The notes under the pieces: model-generated
What the model saw: only the letters and a program-made list of their open reading frames with translations
Told to the model about the DNA's origin: nothing
Databases searched by the model: none
Assembly: GCF_000346485.2 (NCBI RefSeq)
Contig: NZ_KQ976354.1
Location: 6,299,510 to 6,351,255 of the forward strand
Source: Scytonema hofmannii PCC 7110
Lineage (GTDB): Bacteria > Cyanobacteriota > Cyanobacteriia > Cyanobacteriales > Nostocaceae
Length of the DNA: 51,746 nucleotides
Reading direction: 5' to 3'
Made by a program: the position numbers and the translations under genes
Part shown: one piece after another, positions 35,517-45,600 of the stretch
Position numbering within the stretch: position 1 is the first letter of the stretch
How the letters are laid out: each line of letters starts with the position of its first letter

Positions 35517-38500
35517 ATGGATCGAAATATTTCCCAAGAACAACCTCAGACTGAGAAGCCATCCTCTTATCAACGACAACAAGTCCCCATTGCGATCGTT
35601 GGAATGTCTTGCTTCTTTCCCAAAGCTAAAAATTTGCAGGAATATTGGAATAATATTGTTGGTAAAGTAGATTGTATCACCGATGTACCCCCTTCCCGTT
35701 GGGACATAAAAGACTACTACGATCCAGACCCCAAAGCTCCTGATAAAACCTACTGCAAGCGGGGTGGCTTCCTTCCGGACATCGAATTTAATCCAATGGA
35801 GTTTGGATTGCCTCCCAGTATACTCGAAGCAACTGATATCGCCCAGTTACTCTCGCTGATCGTTGCAAAAGCAGCAATGGAGGATGCGGGTTACGGTGAA
35901 TCTCGCAATTTTAGTCGAGAACGCACTGGAGTTGTCCTAGGTATCGTCGGAGGATGCATGCAATTGATTGTTCCTCTGACGACACGATTGCAATATCCTG
36001 TTTGGGAAAAAGTTCTGAGTAGCAGTGGTCTATCGGAAGAAGATACGCAAAAAATTATTGAGAAAATGAAACTGGCGTATGTGGGCTGGGAAGAAAATTC
36101 TTTTCCAGGTTGGCTGGCTAATGTGGTTGCTGGACGTATTGCTAACCGCTTGGATTTGGGAGGAATGAACTGTGTTGTGGACGCCGCTTGCGCCAGTTCG
36201 CTGGTATCTATCAAAATGGCGATGAGCGAGTTGATTGAGGGTCGCAGCGACATGATGATCGCAGGTGGGGTTGAAGCTGATGCTTCTGCTTTCAACTATA
36301 TGTGTTTTAGCAAAACGCCTGCTTCATCTAAAAAAGAGTTTTTGAATCCCTTTGATGTCACATCAGATGGCATGATGATTGGTGAAGGGATCGGGATGTT
36401 AGTGCTCAAACGTCTTGAGGATGCTGAACGGGATGGCGATCGCATTTATGCTGTCATCAAAGGCGTAGGTACTGGTAGTGACGGTCGATACAAGAGTATT
36501 TATGCTCCTCGTCCGGAAGGACAAGTCAGAACTTTGCGTCGCGCCTATGAAGATGCAGACATTTCCCCGACAAGTGTTGGTCTGCTCGAAGCTCACGGTA
36601 CGGGAACCCCAGCCGGTGATTTGTGTGAAGTCACTGCTCTCAAAGAAGTTTTCAGCGAAAACAACCCCAATCAACAGCACATTGCGCTTGGGAGTGTTAA
36701 ATCCCAGATAGGACACACTAAAGCAGCCGCCGGAGCCGCAAGTTTAATCAAAGCTGCTCTTGCTCTACATCACAAGATTCTACCACCAACTCTAAATGTC
36801 ACCCAACCCAATCCCAAGTTTAAGCTTGAGGAATCTCCATTTTACCTCAACACAGAATCTAGACCTTGGTTCCAAACAGAACCAGGGACACCAAGACGTG
36901 CGGCGGTGAGTTCATTTGGTTTTGGTGGGACAAATTACCACGTGGTTTTAGAAGAGCATACTAGCGAACATCAAGATGCTTACCGCCTACACTCTGTTCC
37001 TCAGTCAATCCTACTTTGGGCTGAAAGTCCAGAACAGTTGTTAGAAAAGTGCGAAACCGTCTACTCGCAGCTAAAATCCGATCGGAGCGATCGCTATTAC
37101 ACCGAACTTCTTAACTCTTGTAAATCCGTCGCTCCCGTCGCCTCAGCCAGAGTGGGTTTTGTTGCAACATCACAGGATGAAGCAGGTGAATTGCTACAAA
37201 CAGCGATTCATCAGCTGAAAAAACAACTGCACTCCGCGTCTTGGGAACATCCTCGTGGTGTCTACTACCGCAAAACGGGTTTATCCCTCCAAGGAAAAGT
37301 CGTAGCTCTCTTTCCCGGACAGGGTTCCCAATACTTAAATATGGGGCTGAAATTAGCAAATAACTTTCCCGTCCTGCGCCAAGTTTACAACTCTTTGGAC
37401 AATCTTTTCATTCAAGATGGTTTGCAACCCCTCACTCAAGTCGTGTTCCCCAACCCTACATTTGACAGCGATCGCAAAGCCAGTGACATTCAAAAGTTGC
37501 AGCAAACAGAAAATGCTCAACCAGCCATTGGTGCGTTAAGTGCGGGTCTATACAAAATCTTAAAGCAAGCGGGATTCCAACCAGACTTCGTTGCGGGACA
37601 TAGCTTTGGAGAACTAACGGCTCTTTGGGCTGCTGAGATTTTAAGTGATGCAGATTACTGTTACCTTGTTAAAGCTAGAGGTCAAGCAATGAGTAGCCCA
37701 CACAATGGTGCTGATTGCGATGCAGGAACTATGCTAGCTGTCAACGGGGATGTTCAGTCTATCTTAAATATCATCAAACCCCTGTCCCATCTCAGTATTG
37801 CCAACTATAATTCTCCAAATCAGGTCGTGCTTTCTGGAGCCAAACCAGAAATCGCAGTCATACAACAAATTCTAACCAAACGCGGGTTTTCTGTCACGCC
37901 ACTCCCCGTATCAGCAGCATTCCATTCCCGGTTTGTCAATCATGCGAGCAAACCATTTTCTAAGGCTATTGAATCCGTCACCTTCAACAGCCCTAAAATC
38001 CGAGTGTATTCCAACACCACAGGAGAAGCTTATGCAAGCGATTCGGAAACAATTAAAACAACACTAGAAGCTCATCTTCTCAAATCGGTTCGGTTTACAC
38101 AAGAAATTGAAAATCTTTACGCTGCGGGTGGTTACTGCTTTGTAGAAATCGGTCCCAGACAAATTCTGACCAATTTTGTTAAGAGTATTCTTGGCGATCG
38201 CCCTCATCTTGCTATAGCCTTAAATCCCAGTCGAGAAAAAGACAGCGACCTACAATTGCGACAAGCAATGATGCAGTTGCGCGTAGCTGGATTACCTTTA
38301 CAAGATTTAGACCCCTATCAAATTGAGCCTTCTACCGTTGGAACTGCTAAAAGCAGCCCATTAAACATAGTCCTTAGTGGAAGTAATTATGTTAGTGAAA
38401 AAACAAAAACAGCATTTGAGCAAGCTTTGCAGGATGGTCATAAGATTGGAGCGCCTGTTGCTCATCCCGAAATGATTCCTGTCGCTGCAAATCTCAACAC

Positions 38501-39701
38501 AGAAGAGATCATTTCTTGGGAAATACCCGAAGCCACTCCTTCAGCAACAAAAATAAATGCAGAGATAATTTCCTCAGAAATATCCGAAATCGACCATGCT
38601 GAATGTGTAGCTATAACTATCAATAAAGATGTGATGTCCTGGGAGTTACCCGAAGCTACAGATTCCGACACAGACGCAATACTCACTCAAACTATTGCTA
38701 CAACATCTCAGTACGCCTTCGCGGATACTCCCAACTCAACAAATTTTCAAACCATTGTTCCTATAATCGAGACAAACAATATGTTGCAACCTATGACTCA
38801 ACCTTCTTCTAATCTGCAAGGTACAAACGGTACTGTAGAGAAAATCCTGCTTCATTTTTACAGTCATCAATCAGACGTGCTGCGGGTACACGAACAATAT
38901 CTTCAGAGCCATGCAGAATCTTCTCGCTCGTTTTTCCAGTTGATGCAACAATACAATCAACCTCAATTAACCAGTCACAACAACTCCCATTGGGTAGAGT
39001 TTGCACCAGAGGTAACACCAACTAACGCTCCTCAAGCTAACCTAGTTGCTAACGAAGTCTCCAAAACAGATGCTCACTCAGCTGTGACTCAAACAATTGA
39101 GCAAGACAACAAACCCCAGACAAGCGATAAGCTGGGTACAGCTTGCGCCAAGGGCGATAAGCCGGGTACGGCTTGCGCTAAGAGCGATAAGCTGGGTACA
39201 GCTTGCGCCAAGGGCGATCGCACTTTGGCTTTTACCGCACCAGTTGCTCAACCACAGGCTACCCCAGTCAAGACATCAGACACTCTACTGACACAGCCAG
39301 ATAGAGAACCAAAGTCTCCTTCCACAACAGTTGCAGCACCTGTTGAGTACATTCCTACCCCGGTTCCACAAACCAGTCCATCTCCTCAAGTCGAGACCTT
39401 AACCCCATCATCAGTAGAGTCTGGCGATGACCCTTCCGTCACCCAAGCCCTCTTAGAAACAATTAGTAACAAGACAGGCTATCCAACAGAAATGTTAGAG
39501 ATGGAAATGGACTTAGAAGCAGATTTGGGTATTGACTCCATCAAACGAGTAGAAATTATCGGTGCAATGCAGAACCAATTCCCCAACTTACCCCGGTTAA
39601 GTCCAGATGAATTGGGAGAACATCTCACCATCGGTAAGATTGGAAGTTATCTAAGCAAAAAGCTCGCAGAGGCTAAAAAAAAATGCCTCAGTCACGCCTG
39701 A
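35517..39701 (+). CDS. PfaA/HglE-like synthase: KS-MAT-ACP (1394 aa)
   Basis: An AGGAG lies about ten bases before ATG 35517. The ketosynthase (about 20-480) has a complete triad: C225 in DAACASS, H360 in EAHGTGTPAGD, H400 in SQIGHTKAA. The malonyl-type acyltransferase (about 600-930) starts LFPGQGSQYLNMG and has S696 in GHSFGELT. After a long Ser/Thr/Pro-rich linker comes a single ACP with S1341 in DLGIDSIKRVE. This is the first part of PfaA-like secondary-lipid synthases (PUFA and heterocyst-glycolipid type), which normally carry several ACPs and continue into KR and DH; here those parts are separate genes. The linker contains three 30-bp repeat units (about residues 1203-1235). The DSIKRVE motif is diagnostic of Pfa-type ACPs. 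Confidence 0.92.
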   Translation: MDRNISQEQPQTEKPSSYQRQQVPIAIVGMSCFFPKAKNLQEYWNNIVGKVDCITDVPPSRWDIKDYYDPDPKAPDKTYCKRGGFLPDIEFNPMEFGLPPSILEATDIAQLLSLIVAKAAMEDAGYGESRNFSRERTGVVLGIVGGCMQLIVPLTTRLQYPVWEKVLSSSGLSEEDTQKIIEKMKLAYVGWEENSFPGWLANVVAGRIANRLDLGGMNCVVDAACASSLVSIKMAMSELIEGRSDMMIAGGVEADASAFNYMCFSKTPASSKKEFLNPFDVTSDGMMIGEGIGMLVLKRLEDAERDGDRIYAVIKGVGTGSDGRYKSIYAPRPEGQVRTLRRAYEDADISPTSVGLLEAHGTGTPAGDLCEVTALKEVFSENNPNQQHIALGSVKSQIGHTKAAAGAASLIKAALALHHKILPPTLNVTQPNPKFKLEESPFYLNTESRPWFQTEPGTPRRAAVSSFGFGGTNYHVVLEEHTSEHQDAYRLHSVPQSILLWAESPEQLLEKCETVYSQLKSDRSDRYYTELLNSCKSVAPVASARVGFVATSQDEAGELLQTAIHQLKKQLHSASWEHPRGVYYRKTGLSLQGKVVALFPGQGSQYLNMGLKLANNFPVLRQVYNSLDNLFIQDGLQPLTQVVFPNPTFDSDRKASDIQKLQQTENAQPAIGALSAGLYKILKQAGFQPDFVAGHSFGELTALWAAEILSDADYCYLVKARGQAMSSPHNGADCDAGTMLAVNGDVQSILNIIKPLSHLSIANYNSPNQVVLSGAKPEIAVIQQILTKRGFSVTPLPVSAAFHSRFVNHASKPFSKAIESVTFNSPKIRVYSNTTGEAYASDSETIKTTLEAHLLKSVRFTQEIENLYAAGGYCFVEIGPRQILTNFVKSILGDRPHLAIALNPSREKDSDLQLRQAMMQLRVAGLPLQDLDPYQIEPSTVGTAKSSPLNIVLSGSNYVSEKTKTAFEQALQDGHKIGAPVAHPEMIPVAANLNTEEIISWEIPEATPSATKINAEIISSEISEIDHAECVAITINKDVMSWELPEATDSDTDAILTQTIATTSQYAFADTPNSTNFQTIVPIIETNNMLQPMTQPSSNLQGTNGTVEKILLHFYSHQSDVLRVHEQYLQSHAESSRSFFQLMQQYNQPQLTSHNNSHWVEFAPEVTPTNAPQANLVANEVSKTDAHSAVTQTIEQDNKPQTSDKLGTACAKGDKPGTACAKSDKLGTACAKGDRTLAFTAPVAQPQATPVKTSDTLLTQPDREPKSPSTTVAAPVEYIPTPVPQTSPSPQVETLTPSSVESGDDPSVTQALLETISNKTGYPTEMLEMEMDLEADLGIDSIKRVEIIGAMQNQFPNLPRLSPDELGEHLTIGKIGSYLSKKLAEAKKKCLSHA
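39124..39221 (+). repeat. In-frame 30-bp hairpin repeat, three copies
   Basis: Three tandem units encode DKLGTACAKG, DKPGTACAKS and DKLGTACAKG and end with GCGATCGC. Stems alternate AAGCTG-GGTA-CAGCTT, AAGCCG-GGTA-CGGCTT and the first again, so stem pairing is kept by paired changes. They lie in the MAT-ACP linker of the synthase. Confidence 0.92.
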
Positions 39702-39753
39702 CAGTCAGCAGTCTCTAGTAAACCATAACATTCGGCGCTGTCTGGTCAAACTT

Positions 39754-40458
39754 ATGCCTTTATCGACACCTGATTTTTGGGAATTTACTCTACCTGAGTC
39801 TCGTACTTGCTTGCTCACTGATGACGGTTCCTCTACTACCAGTCAGTTAGCTCAGATGTTAACTAAACGAGGTTGGCAAGTCGTTGTTTTAAGTTTTCCT
39901 CAGAACATTATAACAACCCGTCAACCTCTGGGTCAAGGAGGCGATCGCATCGAGCTTAACGATCTAAGCGAAGAGCACTTGCAACAGCAACTGACAATTA
40001 TCTCTAATACTTACGGTTCCATAGGCTCTTTCATCCATCTACACCCTGTAAGTCAACAGTTGCAAACAGATAAGGTCGTTTATTCCAAATCAGAAAAGTC
40101 CATTCTCAAGCATGTGTTTCTTTTAGCCAAACACCTGAAGCGATCGCTTAACAGCGCAGCACAAACAGGACGGAGTAGTTTTTTAACAGTTGCTCGTCTT
40201 GATGGTGAGTTTGGACTCGGAGCAAGAATGGACTTCAGCGCTCTGAGTGGTGGTTTGTTCGGTCTGACAAAAACTCTCAATCTAGAGTGGGAAGAGGTAT
40301 TTTGCAGAGCTATTGACCTGAGTCCTGAATTAAATGCGGAAGCAATGGTAGATTGCATCTTTAGTGAAATGCACGATCCTAATTCTCTGATCTTGGAAGT
40401 TGGGTACAACTTACGAGGAAGAGTGACTCTAGCGCGTGAAATAGCATCAGTCGCTTAG
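39754..40458 (+). CDS. Detached KR structural subdomain (PfaA-like, 234 aa)
   Basis: The 234-residue protein resembles the non-catalytic half of a type I ketoreductase: a degenerate Rossmann fold (CLLTDDGSSTTSQLAQMLTKRGWQVVVLSFP), then IGSFIHLHP and FLTVARLDGEFGLG...SALSGGLFGLTKTLNLEW, the conserved GLTKTL-x-LEW segment that precedes the catalytic half. No Tyr/Lys active site is present. It begins 52 bp after the KS-MAT-ACP stop in a different frame and is followed by the catalytic half. Probably it assembles with that protein to form a working KR. Confidence 0.8.
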   Translation: MPLSTPDFWEFTLPESRTCLLTDDGSSTTSQLAQMLTKRGWQVVVLSFPQNIITTRQPLGQGGDRIELNDLSEEHLQQQLTIISNTYGSIGSFIHLHPVSQQLQTDKVVYSKSEKSILKHVFLLAKHLKRSLNSAAQTGRSSFLTVARLDGEFGLGARMDFSALSGGLFGLTKTLNLEWEEVFCRAIDLSPELNAEAMVDCIFSEMHDPNSLILEVGYNLRGRVTLAREIASVA

Positions 40459-40550
40459 TTTTTACGGGGTTAACTTTGATAGATTCTACGATGGGTTAAA
40501 ATTGGGTTTCTTGTTGAATAAAGAAACTCACCATCTAAATCTTTTTAAAT

Positions 40551-40588
40551 TAAGGAACCGCAGATGAACGCAGACGAACGCAGATGAA
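40551..40588. repeat. AACCGCAGATGAACGCAGA interspersed repeat (single arm)
   Basis: A single arm of a palindromic repeat family also seen at 49898-49932 (inverse) and as a full palindrome at 50344-50419. It lies between the two KR-half genes, just before the KR-DH start. Confidence 0.8.
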
Positions 40589-40613
40589 CAAGTGAGAACT
40601 GCTGTAAAAAACA

Positions 40614-42359
40614 ATGAATACTAACACAACGATTAATTCATCATCAGTGATTCTGATAAGTGGTGGGGGAAGAGGGGTTACGGCGCAATGTGCAATTAAA
40701 TTAGCTGAGGAGTATCGATGTAAATTTATTTTGCTTGGTCGCTCTGAACTTACTGAATCTGAACCGACATGGGCTAAAGGATGCTTTGATGAAGCTCAAT
40801 TGAAAAAGCGGATTATGCAGGATTTAATGACTCAAGGTGATAAACCTACGCCTGTAAAAGTCCAAAAGGACTTCAATTCTTTACTAGCTCAACGGGAAAT
40901 TAAGTCAACCATTTCTGCAATTCAGCAAGTAGGCGGACAGGTGGAATATCTCAGTACGGACATTACCAACAAGTCTAGTTTACAAGCTCTAGCGTCGGTG
41001 GTTCAAAGTATTGGACAGATTACGGGAATTATTCATGGGGCTGGTGTTTTAGCGGATAAGTTGATTGAAAATAAAACAGAGCGAGATTTTGATAGTGTTT
41101 ACGCTGCTAAGATTGAGGGTTTAGAAAACTTACTGAGTTGTGTAAACGTCAATCAATTAGATTTCATTGTTTTGTTTTCCTCTTTCGTAGCTTTTTACGG
41201 TAACGCAGGTCAATCTGATTATGCATTAGCCAACGAGATTCTTAATAAAACAGCTTATCTGCTCCAACGGAAATCTCCCTCTTGTCGTGTTGTCTCCATT
41301 GGTTGGGGACCCTGGGATGGTGGTATGGTGACACCAGAATTAAAAAAGGTCTTTTCTCAACTCAACATGGAACTGATTCCTTTGGAAGTTGGTGCTCAAA
41401 TGTTAGTTGATGAACTTAAGCCTTGCTATCATGGAACCGCACAAACTCTGGTCATGAGCAGTGCGATCGCTGCTTTACCCCAGCCTCTGTATTCTAAATC
41501 ACAAACATTTCGGTTTCGCCGTAAATTAACCCTAGCAGCCAACCCTTTTGTTTGCGATCACGCGTTTGGTGGCAAAGCCGTTTTACCAGCCATGTGTAGC
41601 ATAGCATGGATTGTTAATGCTTGCGAGCAAATCTACCCCGGTTACAAATTCTTTAGTTGTAGCAACTACAAAGTTCTGAAAGGGATTGTTTTCGACCAAA
41701 GTCTATCCACAGAATACGTTTTAGACATCAAAGAAGTTAATCAAGTGAATTCTGGCGAAATAGATTTTGAGGTATTGGTATGGAGCGAAAGTCCAAAAGG
41801 AATACCTTATTATCATTACAGCACTCAAGTTAAACTTCTCCAGGAATTTCCCCAAGAAAGACATTTTAAATCTTTGAATATCACGCAAGACCCAGCACTT
41901 CTCAGTCTTTTTCCTTATCAAAATGGAACTTTATTTCATAAACGCAAATTTCAAGGAATAAAGCAAATTCTCCAGATTACTTCTGACAGAATGATTGCTC
42001 GGTGTAAACTAGACAAGATTGATATCAGAACACAAGGTCAATTTCCAGTAAAAACATTTAATCCTTACACATCTGATATTTTATTTCAATGTTTGTTAGT
42101 TTGGGTCAGGCATTTTTATAATTTAGCAAGTTTGCCCTTACAAGTTAAAAAGCTTGAACAATTCCGAGAGATTTCTTTTGAGCAAGAATTCTATGTTTCT
42201 TTAGAAGTTACCTCAAATCAGGAAACAAATTTCTTTGCTAGCGGTACACTGTACGATTCTCAAGGAGAAATCTATATGAAGATTTCTGATATGCAGGTGA
42301 CCGCCAGCGATCGTCTTAATCCTTTGTTTTTGAATAATTCTTTGAGTAGGTTGGGTTGA
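40614..42359 (+). CDS. PfaA-like KR-DH protein (581 aa)
   Basis: Residues about 10-300 form the catalytic half of a ketoreductase: NADPH loop SGGGRGVTAQ, then IIHGAGVLADKLIENK, FSSFVAFYGNAGQ and the Tyr of SDYALAN (Y203). Residues about 300-570 are a PKS-type dehydratase: H316 in VCDHAFGGKAVLP (HxxxGxxxxP) and D488/Q492 in SDILFQ (DxxxQ). This matches the C-terminal half of PfaA and HglG-like proteins. The last few codons and the stop lie inside a MITE-like inverted repeat starting at 42345, so the native C-terminus was probably trimmed. It should reduce and dehydrate the growing acyl chain. Confidence 0.88.
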   Translation: MNTNTTINSSSVILISGGGRGVTAQCAIKLAEEYRCKFILLGRSELTESEPTWAKGCFDEAQLKKRIMQDLMTQGDKPTPVKVQKDFNSLLAQREIKSTISAIQQVGGQVEYLSTDITNKSSLQALASVVQSIGQITGIIHGAGVLADKLIENKTERDFDSVYAAKIEGLENLLSCVNVNQLDFIVLFSSFVAFYGNAGQSDYALANEILNKTAYLLQRKSPSCRVVSIGWGPWDGGMVTPELKKVFSQLNMELIPLEVGAQMLVDELKPCYHGTAQTLVMSSAIAALPQPLYSKSQTFRFRRKLTLAANPFVCDHAFGGKAVLPAMCSIAWIVNACEQIYPGYKFFSCSNYKVLKGIVFDQSLSTEYVLDIKEVNQVNSGEIDFEVLVWSESPKGIPYYHYSTQVKLLQEFPQERHFKSLNITQDPALLSLFPYQNGTLFHKRKFQGIKQILQITSDRMIARCKLDKIDIRTQGQFPVKTFNPYTSDILFQCLLVWVRHFYNLASLPLQVKKLEQFREISFEQEFYVSLEVTSNQETNFFASGTLYDSQGEIYMKISDMQVTASDRLNPLFLNNSLSRLG

Positions 42360-42664
42360 GGAACGAAACCCAACTAATATTCGAGACCCCTGGCAGTATT
42401 GAACCAATAACAATATTTAAAGGAGTCAATTTTAGAGCGCTAAATGTATTGTGTAGGTTGGTCAGAACAAAGACATCCAATAATTCGATTAAATGTTGGG
42501 TTTCGTTCCTCAGCTAATATTCGAGACCCCTGGCAGTATTGAACCAATAACAATATTTAAAGGAGTCAATTTTAGAGCGCTAAATGTATTGTGTAGGTTG
42601 GTCAGAACAAAGACATCCAATAATTCGATTAAATGTTGGGTTTCGTTCCTCAAGCCAACCTACT
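42345..42664. mobile_element. 320-bp MITE-like element with 30-bp inverted ends and internal 140-bp duplication
   Basis: The ends 42345-42374 and 42635-42664 are complementary over 30 bases with one mismatch (core GAGGAACGAAACCCAAC). Inside, a 140-bp unit is tandemly repeated (42374-42513 and 42514-42652), each copy ending in a right half-terminus. There is no ORF for a transposase. The left end supplies the stop of the KR-DH gene; the right end lies 21 bp before the next start codon. Confidence 0.85.
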
Positions 42665-42685
42665 AACTAATAAGGAGCATAAATC

Positions 42686-45600
42686 ATGGTTAAGCTTGCA
42701 ATTGTTGGCATGGAAACTTTTTTCGGAACGTGTTATGGATTGGATAACTTTCAGCATAGTGTTTATGAGGCAAATCAAAATTTTACTCCTGTTCCTTATA
42801 CACGAGTTCAAGACATACAATCAACGCACCAAACCGAGCAAATCTCATTGGGAGCCTACATTCAAGACTTTGAAATCGATACCTTTTATTTCAAAATTCC
42901 ACCTAATGATTTAGATAAATATGACCCCCAGCAGCTGTTACTGTTGAAGGTGATTGACAATGCTTTGAGGGATGCTGATTTAGATGAAAAGGGTAAATTA
43001 CTGCAAAATATTGCTATTGTTACAGTCCTAAAAGATGGACCTGTTCTAGAAATTGCGTCTGGCTCTGATTCTAGTGACAAAAGCTTGCTCAAACAGCAAA
43101 GAAATATTGTTTATAGTAAAATTTCTAGTCTGTGGAATGTTTCAGGACCTAATTTCAGTGTATGTGTTGAAGAAAATTCCGTCTTTGATGCTCTGGAAAT
43201 AGCAAAAAGACTTTTGACAAATGGTTCTGCGGATACTGTTGTTGTGGGTGCTGTGAACTTGGCAAATGACTCGGCTTTGTGGCACGATCGCTTAACAAGT
43301 ATGGGTACTGGTACGCCAACTTTGAGTTATGACCGCAATGCTAATGGTTCGGTGTTGGGGGAAGGTGCTGGAGCGATCGTTTTAAAGCGCTACCAAAAGG
43401 CTCAGCAAGATTGCGATCGCATCTACGCTGTCATTGACTCTGTTATTGTCACCCATAAAGCTTCGGTTACCCCTAGTGAATCCGTCCGCCAATGCTGCTT
43501 CAGGGCTTTTGATGAAGCAGATGTGGAACCAACAGAGATTGGTTATCTGGAAGTTTTTAGCAGTGGGATTGAAGAGCAAGATGAGGCTGAAATTAATGGC
43601 TTACTCCAAGCGTATCATGTTCCTGGTGCAGAATTAAGTTGTGCAATCGGCAGTGTTAAATCCAACATAGGAAACACTTATGTTGCTTCTGGTATTGCTA
43701 GCTTAATCAAAACTGCTCTCTGTCTTTATCATCGCTATATTCCTGCAACTCCGCAATGGTCGGGTCTCAAAAAACCAGAGATTTGGCAAAACAGCCCTTT
43801 CTATGTCCCCACGGAGTCAACACCTTGGTTGTTGACAGAAAAACAAACAAAAAGGGTAGCTGCAATTAATAGTTTAGATAAAAACTCTAATTTTTCACAC
43901 GCGATCCTCTCAGAAGACCCAAGTCAAGAAAACCGTAGCAATAAATCTTTACAAGAAAGCGATTGTTATCTTTGTCCCATTGCAGCAAACGAGATATCGG
44001 CTTTACTCGAGCAACTTGATGCATTAGAACAGACGATTAAAAACAGTTTCTCTTTATCTGCGACAGCTAGCGAAATATGGAGCGCTTTTCAAAAAAATTC
44101 CCAAGCTACCTATGCTTTAGCAATTGTGGGACATAACAAAAAGGAATTGCTGCGGGAAATCGAGCGCGGACGAAAGGGGATACCAGATGCGTTTGCTCGA
44201 GGTAAAGAGTGGAAAAGTCCTTTAGGGAGTTATTTTACTTCTAAGCCTTTGGGTAAAAAGGGTACTGTCGCCTTTGTTTATCCAGGTGCTTTTAATTCCT
44301 ATATTGGGATGGGTCGAAAACTTTTCCACTTGTTTCCTAAAACTTGCGATCGCATTCCCAGTTTTGTCAGCGATCAAAGCCAATTTTTTAGAGATAAACA
44401 GCTTTATCCCAGAAGTTTACATCCGTTGTCCAAACGACAACTCGAAGAACTCGAAACACAATTCCTCAGCGATACCTTAGGATTACAAGTCTCCGGAACG
44501 GGTTTTAGCTGGCTGTGGACGTTCATCATGAAAGAATATTTCCAAGTGCAACCTCAAGCAGCATTTGGATATAGTATGGGCGAAGGCAGTATGCTGTATG
44601 CCTTAGACGTTTGGGTCAATGCTAAAGATGTGAGTAAGTTCGTACATTCGTCTCCAGTTTTCCAAACGCGGTTAGCAGGTCCTAAAACTATACTTCATGA
44701 TTTTTGGAGCATATCCCAAGCCAATGTTGGCGAAGATTTATGGCATACTTATGTTCTTATGGCTCCAGCGTCTACAGTCAGGAAGTGCTTGGAACAAGAA
44801 AGTCAAGTTTTCTTGACAAATATTAACACACCAACAGAAGTTGTAATTGGTGGAGAACCTCAAGCGTGTCTGAGGGTGATTCAAGCGTTGAATTGTGAGT
44901 CCTTCCGCGCACCTGCTGACATGGTGTTGCATTGCGAACCAACAATTTCGGAATATGGTGAGTTAGTGAAACTGAACACCACAGATGTAAATCATGTAAA
45001 GAATATCAAATTTTATTCTACAGCTCATTACGACCCGCTACGTCTTGAGAAAGAGTCCCTAGCGCATAGCATTAGTCAAGGATTCTCCAGGCTTGTTGAT
45101 TTTCCCCGACTTGTGAACCGAGTGTATGAAGATGGAGCGAGAATATTTATTGAGTTAGGACCGGGTAATACCTGTTCTCGGTGGATTTCTGAAAACCTTC
45201 AACAGAAAGAACATATAACGATGTCCGTAAATCGCCGGGGAGTCGATGATTGCACTGCGATCGTCAGAGTCTTAGCCCAACTTCTCAGCCACCGGGTTTC
45301 TATGGATTTATCACCACTGTACTCCCCAATACCGGAGAGTGTTCAGACAAAGAAAACTCTGATTAAAACTGTTACCCTACCCCCCACTCCCAATTCCCCA
45401 CTCCCCACTCCCAACTCCCCACTCCCCATTCTTAATGAAACTCAAGTACTAGAGTTTGCACAAGGACAAGTTTCACGCGCACTTGGTAAAGACTTTGAAA
45501 GTATCGATCCTTACGCCAAAAGAGTCCGCCTTCCGTGTCCTCCTTATTTGTTTGTCAGCAGAGTTACCAAACTTGAAGGTCAAAGAGGCGAGTATGACAC

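Noticed and set aside
35891-36295. 134-codon minus-strand frame inside the ketosynthase gene
   Set aside because: Antisense shadow of a catalytic KS domain whose active-site motifs are intact.
35517-42359. Assigning hglE, hglF and hglG as gene symbols
   Set aside because: Domain content fits the heterocyst glycolipid family, but the neighbouring ACP and type I PKS differ from what I recall of the known island, so symbols were left empty.
42633-42914. 93-codon frame over the start of the DH-DH fusion gene
   Set aside because: It begins inside the MITE terminus and overlaps the true gene, which starts after a GGAGC ribosome binding site.
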